A program made the translations under genes and the position numbers. This document shows positions 26,981 through 35,691 of a stretch of 64,000 bases of DNA, piece after piece. The stretch is from Ensifer canadensis. Its GTDB lineage: Bacteria > Pseudomonadota > Alphaproteobacteria > Rhizobiales > Rhizobiaceae. The DNA lies in the NCBI RefSeq assembly GCF_017488845.2, contig NZ_CP083370.1, positions 2,418,001 through 2,482,000 on the forward strand, in the 5' to 3' direction. The notes beneath the pieces are model-generated. The model was not told the origin of the DNA. It did no database searches and saw only the letters and a list, made by a program, of their open reading frames with translations. The number at the start of each line of letters is the position of its first letter. The first letter of the stretch is position 1.

Positions 26981-27328
26981 TTACAGCGAGCTTCTGAGGA
27001 AGCAGCGCGACGTATGGCCGAAACCGCTCGGCGAGCAGATATAGGGCGCGCGGCCGAGATAGGCGGAAACGCGCCGTCTTGCCGGCAGCGGCTCGACGAT
27101 ATCGTCCTCTTCCGCAACCTTGATCAGCTTGCCCTGCTTCGCGCCCGCGCTCGGTGCGCTTACGGCTGCCTTGGAGCCGGCAGACGCAAACAGCGGGCTT
27201 TCAGCCATACTCGCCGACGAACAGCCGGATGAGACAAGCAGAAGACCGAGAAGCGAGGCAGGTACGAGATACTTGAAACCCGAAACGGTGGTGCGGCGTG
27301 CGCCGCCCAAGGCGGTTAGGCTTCGCAT
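26981..27328 (-). CDS. Predicted lipoprotein, unknown function
   Basis: A 115-residue protein with a lipoprotein signal: a basic N-terminus MRSLTALGGARRT, a hydrophobic core and the lipobox LLVSSGCSS. The mature part is alanine/serine-rich and ends in CSPSGFGHTSRCFLRSSL, with two further cysteines. AAAGGA lies five bases before the ATG at 27328. It is on the same strand as the GH26-like gene, 192 bases away. No family is recognised. Confidence 0.7.
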   Translation of the reverse strand: MRSLTALGGARRTTVSGFKYLVPASLLGLLLVSSGCSSASMAESPLFASAGSKAAVSAPSAGAKQGKLIKVAEEDDIVEPLPARRRVSAYLGRAPYICSPSGFGHTSRCFLRSSL

Positions 27329-27372
27329 AAGCATCCTTTCGAAGAAGCGGCCAGCGCCGCTTGGCAACTTCC

Positions 27373-27476
27373 CTACAGCGCCGCGCGTCTTGTTAGACGC
27401 GCAAAGGTCGCTGCAGCACTTTGAATGGCTGCATGTTTTGATCCTTAAATCGAATAGGATTTAAGGAAACATGCAG
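27373..27476 (-). repeat. RIME1-type mosaic element, copy B (inverted)
   Basis: The same nested-palindrome element as copy A, on the opposite strand: CTACAGCGCC...GACGCGC palindrome first, then CCTTAAATCG...GATTTAAGG. It sits 45 bases upstream of the lipoprotein start codon. Confidence 0.8.
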
Positions 27477-28347
27477 TAGCGGGAATCACCCAAGAAGTTC
27501 AACCCCCACTTCTTATTATTGACAGCTAAAATTAAGAGTTTCTTTCTTAGCGATGTCTTTTCACACGTACGGACGACCGAAATCGGCGCGGCAGGCACGG
27601 GCCTTCGCCTCGCCAGCCGCCGCCCAGCCAAGGCGCGATACGTGGCCGCAACAAAGAAACGCTGTGAGATCATCAGGCCGGGCCGCCAACCCACGCGCAC
27701 CGATTTCAACCGCACACCGACGTCGACCATGCGCCAGTTGCGCGCCTGTCTTCCTTCCCTTCGCAGCGCCTGCCGCAACAGCCGCCATCGCCGCCATGCG
27801 CGCCGATCACCTGTCAAGCCGCAACAGCCGTTCGTCCGCGGGACGCTCGGCGCAAAACCGGGCCCGACCAAAGTCCCCCTCATTTCTGGCTGCCGGCTGT
27901 TTACACAGTGTTGACCTCTGTGACGCACCTTGGCTTCCAGGCGCAACATGTTTGAGCGTATGCGCCCACTCCAAAACTGCCCGCTCCGGCGGGCATTTTT
28001 TTGACCGCTCGGCGGTTATCTCACAGATGAGAAGTATCTAACCGTAGAGCAGCCAGGAGCGCGGTTCTCCAGCACGACTGCTGTTGAGCCATTTTTAGGT
28101 CGCGGAAAGAACCCTGGTGGGCGCGAGGTCCCGGGCCGGCGCGAGCCTTTCATGAGAGACGTCCTTATCAGGCTCGCTTTGTCGGCCATTGCAATTTTTA
28201 GGCGTTTCACGTCTGCCTTGCATATAGCTTCAGCAATCAAGCGCGTGTTGTTAGCATTTTACAGGATTTCCGCTCACATCCTACGCGTTGCACGAGGATA
28301 GAGACCTCACGCCCGCTTTACGCTTCATCGAACGCAATGATTTAACA
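27477..28347. other. Gene-free region upstream of the IS256 element
   Basis: About 870 bases without a convincing gene. Several open frames exist on both strands but none has a recognisable motif. It contains the hairpin terminator at 27979-28001. The IS256 element has inserted at its right edge, between the two GGCTTGAG copies. Confidence 0.5.
27979..28001 (+). terminator. Rho-independent terminator without an assigned gene
   Basis: GCCCGC-TCCG-GCGGGC followed by ATTTTTTT. The stem is strong and points along the plus strand, but no protein gene ends just before it. It could close a small RNA transcribed from somewhere in 27850-27978. Confidence 0.55.
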
Positions 28348-29792
28348 GGCTTGAGGATCGTGTCCCGGGACGTGGTGTAGGTGGCGGGAGGTAGCAAAGC
28401 CGAACGCCCGCGCGCTTTTCATAGCGCTGTAGCGGGTGATCGGGTTTGCGGGCGGCCATCAGTGTTTTCCGATAGGGTCGGGTTGTTCAAGACCAACCTG
28501 ACGGAAAGACCACCGATGACCAATGACATGATGAACGTGCGCTCACTTGTTGAGAAGAGCGCGGATGCAGATTTATTGCGCGAGATGATCGGCTTTGCCG
28601 CCGAACGGCTGATGGAGCTGGAGGTCGGCTCAGCCACGGGTGCTGACTTCGGCGAGAAGAATCCGATGCGCCTTGCTCAACGCAACGGCTACCGTGATCG
28701 GGATTGGGAGACGCGGGCCGGAACGGTCGAGCTTCGCATTCCCAAGCTGCGCAAGGGCAGCTATTTTCCGAGCTTTCTTGAGCCGCGCCGTATGGCAGAG
28801 AAGGCTCTGACGGCCGTTATCCAAGAAGCGTATATCCAGGGAATCTCGACCCGTTCTGTCGACGATCTGGTCAAGGCCATGGGTATGAGCGGCATCTCCA
28901 AAAGCCAGGTGAGCCGGCTATGTGAGGAGATCGACGTCAAGGTGAAGGCGTTCCTCGACAGGCCGATTGAAGGCGAGTGGCCGTACGTCTGGGTCGATGC
29001 GACCTACCTCAAAGTTCGGCGTGGCGGACGTATTGTTTCCGTCGCAGTCATCATCGCCGTCGGCGTCAACAGCGATGGCCGGCGCGAGGTCTTGGGCATG
29101 GAGGTCGGCACGTCGGAGGCCGAGCCGATCTGGACGGAATTCCTGCGTAAGCTGACACGCCGAGGATTGCGCGGCGTGAAGCTTGTCGTCTCCGATGCGC
29201 ATGAAGGTCTCAAGGCCGCCGTCACCAAGGTTCTCAATGCCACCTGGCAAAGATGCCGGGTTCACTTCATGAGGAACGTGCTGGCGCATGCTGGAAAGAG
29301 CGGCAGGCGAGTCGTATCCGCCTTCATCGCAACGGCCTTTGCCCAGGAGACGCCGGAGGCAGCAAGCGCTCAATGGCGTAGTGTCGCCGACCAGATCAGA
29401 CCAAAAGTGCCGAAGCTTGCCACCATCATGGACGATGCTGAAGAGGACGTACTGGCCTACATGACCTTCCCAAAGGAGCATCGGGCAAAGCTGCACTCAA
29501 CGAATCCGATTGAACGCCTCAATGGCGAAATCAAGCGCCGCACCGAGGTCGTCGGCATCTTTCCGAACGACGAAGCAATCGTCCGCCTCGTCGGCGCGCT
29601 ACTGCTCGAACAGAATGATGAGTGGGCCGTCCAACGTGCCAGGTATATGACACTTGAGACCATGGCCCAAATGAGCGATGATCCCCAAATCAGTCTGCCC
29701 GCTGTGGCCCGCTGATATCCCTCCGGCCTATGTCGGAAAGCACGGCCATCAGCCGTCAGCTACACCACTCCCATGGACACGATCGGCTTGAG
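28348..29792 (+). mobile_element. IS256-family insertion sequence with 8-bp target duplication
   Basis: The element proper runs 28356-29784 (1429 bases). Its ends begin with GATCGTGTCC and, reading inward, continue as terminal inverted repeats with GTGGTGTAG conserved at positions 17-25 from each end. The flanking 8 bases GGCTTGAG occur at 28348-28355 and again at 29785-29792, a target-site duplication of the length expected for IS256. One intact transposase gene is inside. Confidence 0.9.
28516..29715 (+). CDS. IS256-family (mutator-type) transposase
   Basis: A 399-residue transposase of the IS256/Mutator family with the DDE triad at Asp161 ([10 protein letters not shown]), Asp227 ([10 protein letters not shown]) and Glu333 ([13 protein letters not shown]). 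The family's C-x2-H motif CRVHFMRN follows the second Asp. The gene starts at ATG 28516; the frame extends upstream but without family similarity. It fills most of the element between the terminal repeats and appears intact. Confidence 0.95.
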   Translation: MTNDMMNVRSLVEKSADADLLREMIGFAAERLMELEVGSATGADFGEKNPMRLAQRNGYRDRDWETRAGTVELRIPKLRKGSYFPSFLEPRRMAEKALTAVIQEAYIQGISTRSVDDLVKAMGMSGISKSQVSRLCEEIDVKVKAFLDRPIEGEWPYVWVDATYLKVRRGGRIVSVAVIIAVGVNSDGRREVLGMEVGTSEAEPIWTEFLRKLTRRGLRGVKLVVSDAHEGLKAAVTKVLNATWQRCRVHFMRNVLAHAGKSGRRVVSAFIATAFAQETPEAASAQWRSVADQIRPKVPKLATIMDDAEEDVLAYMTFPKEHRAKLHSTNPIERLNGEIKRRTEVVGIFPNDEAIVRLVGALLLEQNDEWAVQRARYMTLETMAQMSDDPQISLPAVAR

Positions 29793-29828
29793 ACGCAGAT
29801 CTCGCAAACATTCGCCGGTAGGTTACAA

Positions 29829-29904
29829 TGGTGGGCCCGGAGGGACTCGAACCCCCAACCAAGCGGTTATGAGCCGCCGGCTCTAACCATTGAGCTACAG
29901 GCCC
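29829..29904 (-). tRNA. ileX: tRNA-Ile2, anticodon CAU (lysidine-modified type)
   Basis: A 76-nucleotide cloverleaf ending in an encoded CCA. The acceptor stem is GGGCCTG/CGGGCCC, the D-arm TAGCTCAATGGTTAGAGC, and the T-arm GGGGGTTCGAGTCCCTC. The anticodon loop CTCATAA gives CAU. The GCTTGG downstream of the anticodon stem is characteristic of the minor isoleucine tRNA whose C34 is changed to lysidine by TilS, rather than of elongator Met. The tRNA starts 36 bases beyond the IS256 target duplication. Confidence 0.85.
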
Positions 29905-30065
29905 ACGCCGGATCAAAGATCCGGGACTCAGCGAACCAATGGCAGTTCGTGATCGGCAATGGCTCTAGCCGAAAACCTTTTTGACGACAAGTCATTGCCG
30001 CAATGCCCACACAATCGCTAAGCATGAAAGCAGCAGGGACAGAAACAACCGGAGAGACACGAACC

Positions 30066-30815
30066 ATGAATTCCACACGCACTGCCCGCACGCTTTCCAT
30101 TGCTGCCTTGGCCGCCGCCTTTGCGGGTATTGCCGCTGCCGGCGCGCACGCGCAAGATCCCGCCAAAAAGCGCGAAGCGATCATCACCGTGGCCGGCGAA
30201 GGCCGCTCATCGATCGCGCCTGACATGGCCATCCTGCAGCTGAGCGTCGTCAAGGACGCCAAGACCGCCCGCGAGGCGCTCGACGCCAACAACAAGACGA
30301 TGGCCGAGGTTCTGGCTGCGCTGAAGGACGGCGGCATTGCCGAGCGCGACCTGCAGACGAGCGGCTTTTCGGTCAACCCGCAATACAACTACCCGCCCAA
30401 CAATGACGGCGGCAACCGCCCGCCGGAGCTGATCGGCTACCAGGTGGCCAACGGCGTCAGCGTGCGCGTGCGCGACCTCGCCAAGCTCGGTGACATCGTC
30501 GACAAATCGGTGACATTGGGCGTCAACCAGGGCGGCGGCATCCAGTTCACCAACGACAAGCCGGAAGGCACCATCACCGAAGCGCGCAAGGCAGCCGTTG
30601 CCGACGCCATCGAGAAGGCCAAGGTTCTGGCCGAAGCTGCCGGCGTCTCGCTCGGCAACATCGTCGAGATCACCGAACAGGGCTTCCGCCCGGAGCCGGT
30701 GCCGATGATGCGCGCCGGCATGGCCAAGGAATACGCAGCCGACTCCGTGCCGATGGCAACGGGCGAAAACAGCTACAACGTGACCGTCAACGTCACCTTC
30801 GCGATCAAGCAGTAA
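30066..30815 (+). CDS. SIMPL domain (DUF541) periplasmic protein
   Basis: A 249-residue protein with a signal peptide (MNSTRTARTLSIAALAAAFA, ending at AHA|Q) and the SIMPL domain. Family signs are ITVAGEGRSSIAPDMAILQL near the N-terminus and AVADAIEKAKVLAEAAGVSL in the middle. SIMPL proteins such as YggE have an oxidative-stress-related role and form oligomers. CGGAGAGA precedes the ATG. It is followed by two hairpins. Confidence 0.9.
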   Translation: MNSTRTARTLSIAALAAAFAGIAAAGAHAQDPAKKREAIITVAGEGRSSIAPDMAILQLSVVKDAKTAREALDANNKTMAEVLAALKDGGIAERDLQTSGFSVNPQYNYPPNNDGGNRPPELIGYQVANGVSVRVRDLAKLGDIVDKSVTLGVNQGGGIQFTNDKPEGTITEARKAAVADAIEKAKVLAEAAGVSLGNIVEITEQGFRPEPVPMMRAGMAKEYAADSVPMATGENSYNVTVNVTFAIKQ

Positions 30816-30830
30816 GACCGACCGCTGAGG

Positions 30831-30860
30831 CCCGTCCCGCGGAAAGTGCGGGCGGGTTTT
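30831..30860 (+). terminator. Hairpin terminator after the SIMPL gene
   Basis: CCCG-T-CCCGC / GCGGG-CGGG stem with loop GGAAAGT and a following TTTT. It begins 15 bases after the SIMPL stop codon. Confidence 0.6.
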
Positions 30861-30920
30861 GCGGGCCTGCAGTTGGCTCGGTACGACGCTTCGCTTAGGC
30901 GGGCATCAGTCGCATAGCAA

Positions 30921-30954
30921 AGCCCCGTGCGGTTACAACCGCGCGGGGCTTTTT
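30921..30954 (+). terminator. Second strong hairpin terminator
   Basis: AGCCCCGTGCGGTT and AACCGCGCGGGGCT flank a one-base loop and are followed by TTTT. It lies about 60 bases after the first terminator and may act as a backup. Confidence 0.65.
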
Positions 30955-31402
30955 CTGTCCGGCTTGAGATTGAAGCATGTCGCGAAAGTGTGCCGCAGGC
31001 TTGCGATAACGACATGGGTAAAACAAGAGAACCCGGCCGCTGAGGATTATCGACCCCGTCTGGAGGCCAGAAGCACCGACCCCCTCCGGGTGGACCCTCT
31101 GTCGGCTAACCAGCGTCGCGGCCGATGCCAAGGCATCGCTCTGCGGTATGCTGCTCACCGGATGGAGCGCATACGGTCCCACGCACGACAGCGCCGCGCG
31201 TCGTATCAGACGCGCAAAGTCGCTGTAGCACTTGGAATTGCTGCGCGCTTTGATTGGCAGAGCCACGCTTTGCCCGGCCACTGAGGCAGCCCTCCCGCCA
31301 AACAACGCAAAGTGGGTCGCGGCTTCGCAACAGCGCCAGGTGGACCAGAGACTTGTGGCGTGCGGCCCAGCCCTGCTCTTCTGCGATGTGTCTCAGACAA
31401 AG
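30955..31402. other. Gene-free stretch holding a RIME1 fragment
   Basis: Roughly 450 bases between the tandem SIMPL terminators and the convergent terminator at 31403. The only structure seen is the RIME1-like fragment at 31187-31254. Short open frames are present but have no ribosome binding site or recognisable domain. Confidence 0.5.
31187..31254 (-). repeat. RIME1-type element fragment
   Basis: A decayed copy of the second palindrome of the element: ACAGCGCCGCGCGTCGTATC with AGACGCGC, then CGCTGTAGCACTTGGAATTG. The first palindrome is missing. Confidence 0.5.
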
Positions 31403-31432
31403 AAAAACCCCTCACGCCTGGGGCGTGAGGGG
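31403..31432 (-). terminator. Terminator of the glycine-rich secreted protein gene
   Basis: On the minus strand CCCCTCACGCC-CCA-GGCGTGAGGGG is followed by TTTTTC. It starts 46 bases after the stop codon at 31478. Confidence 0.7.
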
Positions 31433-31477
31433 GCGCATTTCCGCCGGCCGGGGGAGACAGGACGGAAAAGGCTTGGA

Positions 31478-31876
31478 TTACCAGCGGCCGATAAAGGGGC
31501 AGCCGCGAACGTTGGCGAACGCGATCGTCTGGCGATAGCCGCGGCGGCTGCCTTCGACGACGACGCGGCGGTGCGAGACATCGGCGACATGGGCGCGGCG
31601 CAGGCCATGGTCACGGGCCTTGTCGACGGCCATCCAGGGGGCGCAACGGCTACGGCGGCCACCGCCATCCCAGCCACGGTCCGGACCGCGGCGCTCGCGA
31701 CCCCAGTCGCGCTCGTCACCATAACCACCGTCGTAGTCGCGATACTGGACCTGGACGCCACCGCCCGAGCCGAAGCCGAATTCGACGGTTTCTGCGGAAG
31801 CGGTGGAAGCGGCGCCCACGAGGCCGGTCAAACCGATGACGACGGCGGCGGCTGCGTTGATGAGGGTATTCTTCAT
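31478..31876 (-). CDS. Secreted glycine/arginine-rich hypothetical protein
   Basis: A 132-residue protein with a signal peptide (MKNTLINAAAAVVIGLTGLV, then GAASTASA). A low-complexity middle (GFGSGGGVQVQYRDYDGGYG, then DERDWGRERRG) is followed by a conserved-looking C-terminus (VVVEGSRRGYRQTIAFANVR). CGGAGAAAG precedes the ATG at 31876. It resembles secreted basic proteins conserved in rhizobia but no function is known. Confidence 0.75.
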   Translation of the reverse strand: MKNTLINAAAAVVIGLTGLVGAASTASAETVEFGFGSGGGVQVQYRDYDGGYGDERDWGRERRGPDRGWDGGGRRSRCAPWMAVDKARDHGLRRAHVADVSHRRVVVEGSRRGYRQTIAFANVRGCPFIGRW

Positions 31877-32213
31877 GGTCTTTCTCCGAGGGCTTGAAGG
31901 GTTCAATCTGCAATCACCGTCCCAAGCGATTGATCGGACAATAGCGGCGCCAAACTGAACGCTAGCGGAACTGCACATTCATGCGGGGTTCAGATTGCGG
32001 GCACCTGACGAAAACCGGCGGGAGACAAAGATTCGTTCGACTTTTAAGCGAGCCGCAACGGCGCGGTGCTGCCGCACCAGAACCGGATTTTCGCTAGAAA
32101 TATCAGTTGATTAATGGAATCCCCGGCACGCAGGATTGCGATACCGCGCGCGACGGGCGGCATAAAAAGATCGCCACGATTTCCTTGAGGCGGCCGTGAT
32201 GCGTCGCTGCCGA
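31877..32213. other. Gene-free stretch of 337 bases
   Basis: Promoter-side sequence of the secreted protein gene and the 3' flank of the SnoaL-like gene. No motif, RNA or repeat is recognised. Confidence 0.45.
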
Positions 32214-32618
32214 TCAGCCGGCAAGTTCGGCTTCGAAAGCCCGCATGTTGCGATAATGGCTGAGCCGGGTGATCGACTGGTCCTCGATCTCGAATACGAA
32301 GACGGTGGGGATCGAATAGGTTTGGCCGGATGCGGCGGGAAAGCCCTCCAGCGTCTCACGATAGGTGCCGCGCGCCGTCACATCGGCGGCAATCCGCTGG
32401 CCGAAATTGTCGCGCATCAGCACGATGTCGCCATAGGTTTCGTCGAAATGCCGGAGATAGGTCATGATGCTTGCCCGCAGCGGCTCGACGCCGACGGTGC
32501 GCTGGCCGGTCAGCGAATCAAGCGCCACGTCCTCGTCGACAAGCCGCGCCAAGGCGTGGAAATCGCGGTCGTTGAGCGCCTCGATGAAGCGGCTGGCAAT
32601 GGTCTGCGCGTCGGTCAT
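32214..32618 (-). CDS. SnoaL-like/nuclear transport factor 2 family protein
   Basis: A 134-residue alpha+beta barrel protein of the SnoaL/NTF2 superfamily, with IASRFIEALNDRDFHALARL and LTGQRTVGVEPLRASI as family features. Such folds occur in isomerases, cyclases and binding proteins, so the substrate cannot be assigned. GAGGTAG precedes the ATG at 32618. A further in-frame region up to 32729 is not supported. Confidence 0.8.
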   Translation of the reverse strand: MTDAQTIASRFIEALNDRDFHALARLVDEDVALDSLTGQRTVGVEPLRASIMTYLRHFDETYGDIVLMRDNFGQRIAADVTARGTYRETLEGFPAASGQTYSIPTVFVFEIEDQSITRLSHYRNMRAFEAELAG

Positions 32619-32782
32619 ATCTACCTCGATGCTGATTGCGTATGGCCATGCCTTTCGGACGGCAGACGAGGAAACGACGATCGAACGAACGCGCCGGCAA
32701 ATTTCGTTCGCACCCCGTTCCCTAACCAATATGGAGGGGTGACAGTCCCCTTCAAGACGTTGCCGCGGTCAATCGGCAGATG

Positions 32783-33205
32783 TCATGGCCCCAGATGCAG
32801 CACGATCTCGCGGCGGTGCGGCCGGTCGCGGTGTTCGAAGAGATAGAGCCCCTGCCAGGTGCCGAGCGCCATGCGGCCCGCATTGACGGGCACGCCGATC
32901 GACACCTGCGTCAGCGCCGCCTTGATGTGAGCGGGCATATCGTCTGGCCCCTCCTGCGTGTGCACCACCCAGCGCATCGACGGATCGGAGGATGGCGGCA
33001 CCAGCCGGGCGAAGAACTCGCGGAGGTCCCGCTTCACGTCGGGATCGGCGTTTTCCTGGATCAACAGCGAGCAGGAGGTGTGGCGGACGAACAGGGTCAA
33101 AAGCCCCTCGCCCGCGCCGTTGGCGCTGACGAAGTCTGCCGCCTCGTCGGTGAACTCGTAGAGCCCCTGGCCGCGGGTGGAAATGACGATCGTGGTCTGC
33201 GGCAT
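32783..33205 (-). CDS. YjbQ/UPF0047-family protein
   Basis: A 140-residue protein of the UPF0047 family. The conserved stretch is LLTLFVRHTSCSLLIQENAD, and RMALGTWQGLYLFEHRD is the other family block. The His and Cys of the RHTSCS motif and the HTQEGPDD segment form the putative catalytic site. E. coli YjbQ has weak thiamine-phosphate synthase activity. No operon partner is seen. Confidence 0.9.
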   Translation of the reverse strand: MPQTTIVISTRGQGLYEFTDEAADFVSANGAGEGLLTLFVRHTSCSLLIQENADPDVKRDLREFFARLVPPSSDPSMRWVVHTQEGPDDMPAHIKAALTQVSIGVPVNAGRMALGTWQGLYLFEHRDRPHRREIVLHLGP

Positions 33206-33289
33206 CGGCGTTGGTTCTCCTCGGCTGGCGGCGGCAAGCGCGCCGCCACCTGAACGGGTTTGGCAAAAGCCGCTGCCAAGTCAAGCCCA

Positions 33290-33392
33290 CTGCAGGTCTC
33301 CTTAAATCCTATTCGATTTAAGGATAAAACATGCAGCAATTCAAAGGGCTACAGCGACCTTTGCGCGTTTAATAAGACGCGCGGCGCTGTAG
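33290..33392 (+). repeat. RIME1-type mosaic element, copy C
   Basis: A full-length copy with both palindromes: CTTAAATCC...GATTTAAGGAT and CTACAGCGACC...GGCGCTGTAG. It separates the convergently spaced YjbQ and DUF1428 gene regions. Confidence 0.8.
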
Positions 33393-33406
33393 GCCTCCCG
33401 CCAAGT

Positions 33407-33760
33407 CTATTTCTCGAGAAAAGCCTCGAATCCGCCATAGATCATGCGCTTGCCATCGAACACATCCTTCCAGGCATCGCCTTGCAGCCGCGGATCCGCC
33501 ATCACCTTGGCAACGATCGCGTCACGGTCGGCGCGCGACTTGTAGACGATCCAGGAAAAGACCACGGTCTCGTCGTCCTTGGCCTGCACGGCGCGGGGAA
33601 AGGACGTCACCTCGCCATAGGGCACGTCGTCGCCGAGGCATTCGGCATAGGAGAGTGCGCCATGCTCCATCCACACATCGCCCGCCTGCCGCGCCATGTC
33701 CTTGTAGGCCTCGATATTGCCCTTGGGCACGGCAACGATGAAACCATCCACGTAACTCAT
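33407..33760 (-). CDS. DUF1428 family protein (YbaA-like)
   Basis: A 117-residue protein of the DUF1428/YbaA family, recognised by MSYVDGFIVAVPKGNIEAYK and the C-terminal GKRMIYGGFEAFLE. The function is unknown. A GGAGGATATCG spacer precedes the ATG at 33760. It ends 14 bases beyond the RIME1 copy, which may help terminate its transcript. Confidence 0.9.
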   Translation of the reverse strand: MSYVDGFIVAVPKGNIEAYKDMARQAGDVWMEHGALSYAECLGDDVPYGEVTSFPRAVQAKDDETVVFSWIVYKSRADRDAIVAKVMADPRLQGDAWKDVFDGKRMIYGGFEAFLEK

Positions 33761-33987
33761 GTCGATATCCTCCTCGGTTGCTTCGACCAACAAAGGACGA
33801 ACGGGATGGAAAGGTTCCGACAAAACCAGCGATTTTTTCAGATGATGAATGCTTGGGTGCCCTCGCCGCCTTTGCCGGCCGGCCTGTTGCGGCCACTCAA
33901 GGCTTTGAGAAAAAATCCGGGTCGCCTGTCGGCACATCCGCTTTTCGTTCGTCCTTGGGAAGACCACCGCCCAAGGGAGCAACAGTC

Positions 33988-34440
33988 ATGCAGAAGATCA
34001 CGCCCTTTCTCTGGTTCGACAACCAGCTCGAAGACGCCATCCAGTTCTATACCTCCATCTTCCGCAATTCCCGCGTCACCGACGTCAAGAAAGGGCCTGA
34101 CGGTAAGGCGTTCACCGCCTCGTTCGAGCTTGAGGGACAGGCGTTCATTGGGCTCAACGGCGGGCCGCATTTCAAGTTTTCCGGAGCCGTCTCGTTCTTC
34201 GTGCGCTGTGCCGATCAGGCGGAGGTCGACTATTATTGGGAGCGCCTGCTCGACGGCGGCACGCCGCAGCACTGCGGCTGGCTGAAGGACCGCTTCGGCC
34301 TTGCCTGGCAGATCATACCGGATGCGCTGATGCAGCACCTGAGCGATCCTGATCCGGCCCGCGCCGGCCGCGCCCAGCAGGCGATGATGGGCATGGTCAA
34401 GATCGACGTCGCCGGGCTTGAAAAGGCCGCCGCCGGCTGA
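33988..34440 (+). CDS. VOC-family protein (PhnB/3-demethylubiquinone methyltransferase-like)
   Basis: A 150-residue glyoxalase-fold protein of the PhnB-like group: QKITPFLWFDNQLEDAIQFY at the N-terminus, GLNGGPHFKFSGAVSFFVRC in the middle, and DRFGLAWQIIPDALMQHLSD, typical of the family. The activity is unknown. GGGAG precedes the ATG. It is divergent from the DUF1428 gene and could share its promoter region. Confidence 0.9.
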   Translation: MQKITPFLWFDNQLEDAIQFYTSIFRNSRVTDVKKGPDGKAFTASFELEGQAFIGLNGGPHFKFSGAVSFFVRCADQAEVDYYWERLLDGGTPQHCGWLKDRFGLAWQIIPDALMQHLSDPDPARAGRAQQAMMGMVKIDVAGLEKAAAG

Positions 34441-34466
34441 GCCCTATGCCAGCTGCTGATATGACA

Positions 34467-35036
34467 TCAGCTTCCGCAACCGTTGAGTTGGCGGCTATAG
34501 AGCGAGGCCATGCCAGAGGCGCGTTTGGCGCCGGTCTTGGCCGTGTCGCTCCAGTTGCCGCGGGCATAACCGGCATGCCCGTGATAATAGGCGATGTAGA
34601 GCCGATAGGCGTCGTTGAGCGCGATGCCGTTCTTCTGGCTGCTTTCGCGGTGATACCAGGCAATGAAGCGGATGGCGTCGCCGAAATCCGAACGCCGCGC
34701 CGTCCAGCGGCCGGTTTCGCTCTGGTAGCGCGCCCAGGTGCCGTCGAGCGCCTGCGAATAGCCATAGGCCGATGAAACGCGCGTCCAGGGAATGAAGCCG
34801 AAGAGTTTTGTGCGCGGCGGCTTGGCATTATGGCGGAAGCCGGATTCCGTATAGATCGTCGCCATCAGCACCGGAACGGGCACGCCATATTCGCGCTCCG
34901 CCTGATAGGCGGCGCGGCGCCAATTGTTGAAAAGGCCATCTCGCTGCTCGAAAACCGCGCACGCGTTCCGGGTGTCTCTCGGCACCGTTGCGCAACCGGC
35001 CAGCAACAGGAGGACGACGACAAAAACGCAACGCAT
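34467..35036 (-). CDS. Lytic transglycosylase SLT-domain lipoprotein
   Basis: A 189-residue lipoprotein (signal MRCVFVVVLLLLAGCAT, lipobox LAGC). The mature part has the SLT signature: the catalytic Glu in VLMATIYTESGFRH, then SAYGYSQALDGTW and IAYYHGHAGYARG. It would cleave peptidoglycan glycan strands at the inner face of the outer membrane. It converges on the VOC gene. Confidence 0.9.
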   Translation of the reverse strand: MRCVFVVVLLLLAGCATVPRDTRNACAVFEQRDGLFNNWRRAAYQAEREYGVPVPVLMATIYTESGFRHNAKPPRTKLFGFIPWTRVSSAYGYSQALDGTWARYQSETGRWTARRSDFGDAIRFIAWYHRESSQKNGIALNDAYRLYIAYYHGHAGYARGNWSDTAKTGAKRASGMASLYSRQLNGCGS

Positions 35037-35140
35037 CTTCGAACCTCTCGTTTCCGAGAGATTGATAAAACGTAAACGTTAAGGATCGGTTTTGAATCGA
35101 ATACGATTGATTGCGGGGCTACCGCATACGTCCTGAAGTC

Positions 35141-35203
35141 GGATCCGATTTAAGGATAAATTATGCAGCAGGTTCAAAGTGCTACGGCGTCCTTTGCGCG
35201 TCC
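35141..35203 (+). repeat. RIME1-type element fragment upstream of the LprI-like gene
   Basis: A truncated copy: GATTTAAGGATAAATTATGC followed by GTGCTACGGCGTCCTTTGCG. Its left palindrome arm is degenerate. It lies 68 bases before the start codon of the LprI-like gene, so it can sit in its leader. Confidence 0.5.
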
Positions 35204-35270
35204 GCAGGTTTCCGAAGATCATGCGAGCGCGCGTCGACGGCGGCAGGCGCGAAACGAGGAGAGCGAAGAC

Positions 35271-35684
35271 ATGCGGTTTCCTGCTTTGATGTTTGCAACC
35301 CTTGTCGGACTGGTGGGCCTTGCACCCGCCGCATGGGCCGACGATTGCGCCAATGCCAGCGACCAGGCGACGATGAACGAATGCGCTGATAAATCCCTCA
35401 AGGCCTCCGACACCGAACTCAACACCCTCTACAAGCAGATCGAGGCGCGCCTGAAGGACGACCAGGACACCACCAAGCTGCTCATTGCCGCACAAAAGGC
35501 ATGGATCGCCTTCCGTGATGCCGAATGCGATTTTTCCGCCGCCGGGGTTACGGGCGGCACCGCCTATCCGATGATCGTCCTTCTGTGCCGCGATAACCTG
35601 ACCCAGAACCGCGTCAAGGATTTCAAGGGCTATCTCAGCTGTCAGGAAGGCGACCTCAGCTGCCCGCTGCCGCCGGTAAACTGA
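35271..35684 (+). CDS. LprI-like (DUF1311) secreted lysozyme-inhibitor family protein
   Basis: A 137-residue protein with a signal peptide (MRFPALMFATLVGLVGLAPA, then AWA). The DUF1311 domain has the paired cysteines and LNTLYKQIEARLKDD/AAQKAWIAFRDAEC motifs. Members such as Mycobacterium LprI inhibit lysozyme; the function here is inferred only. GAGGAGAG precedes the ATG at 35271. It is followed seven bases later by the DUF2066 gene, suggesting co-transcription. Confidence 0.85.
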   Translation: MRFPALMFATLVGLVGLAPAAWADDCANASDQATMNECADKSLKASDTELNTLYKQIEARLKDDQDTTKLLIAAQKAWIAFRDAECDFSAAGVTGGTAYPMIVLLCRDNLTQNRVKDFKGYLSCQEGDLSCPLPPVN

Positions 35685-35691
35685 CGGGCTG

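Noticed and set aside
27461..27949. A 162-codon minus-strand frame in the gene-free region
   Set aside because: It runs into the RIME1 repeat, is arginine-rich and has no family match.
29829..29904. Elongator tRNA-Met reading of the CAU tRNA
   Set aside because: The anticodon-stem and variable-loop text (GCTTGG after the stem) fit tRNA-Ile2 rather than elongator Met; a comparison with all tRNAs of the genome would settle it.
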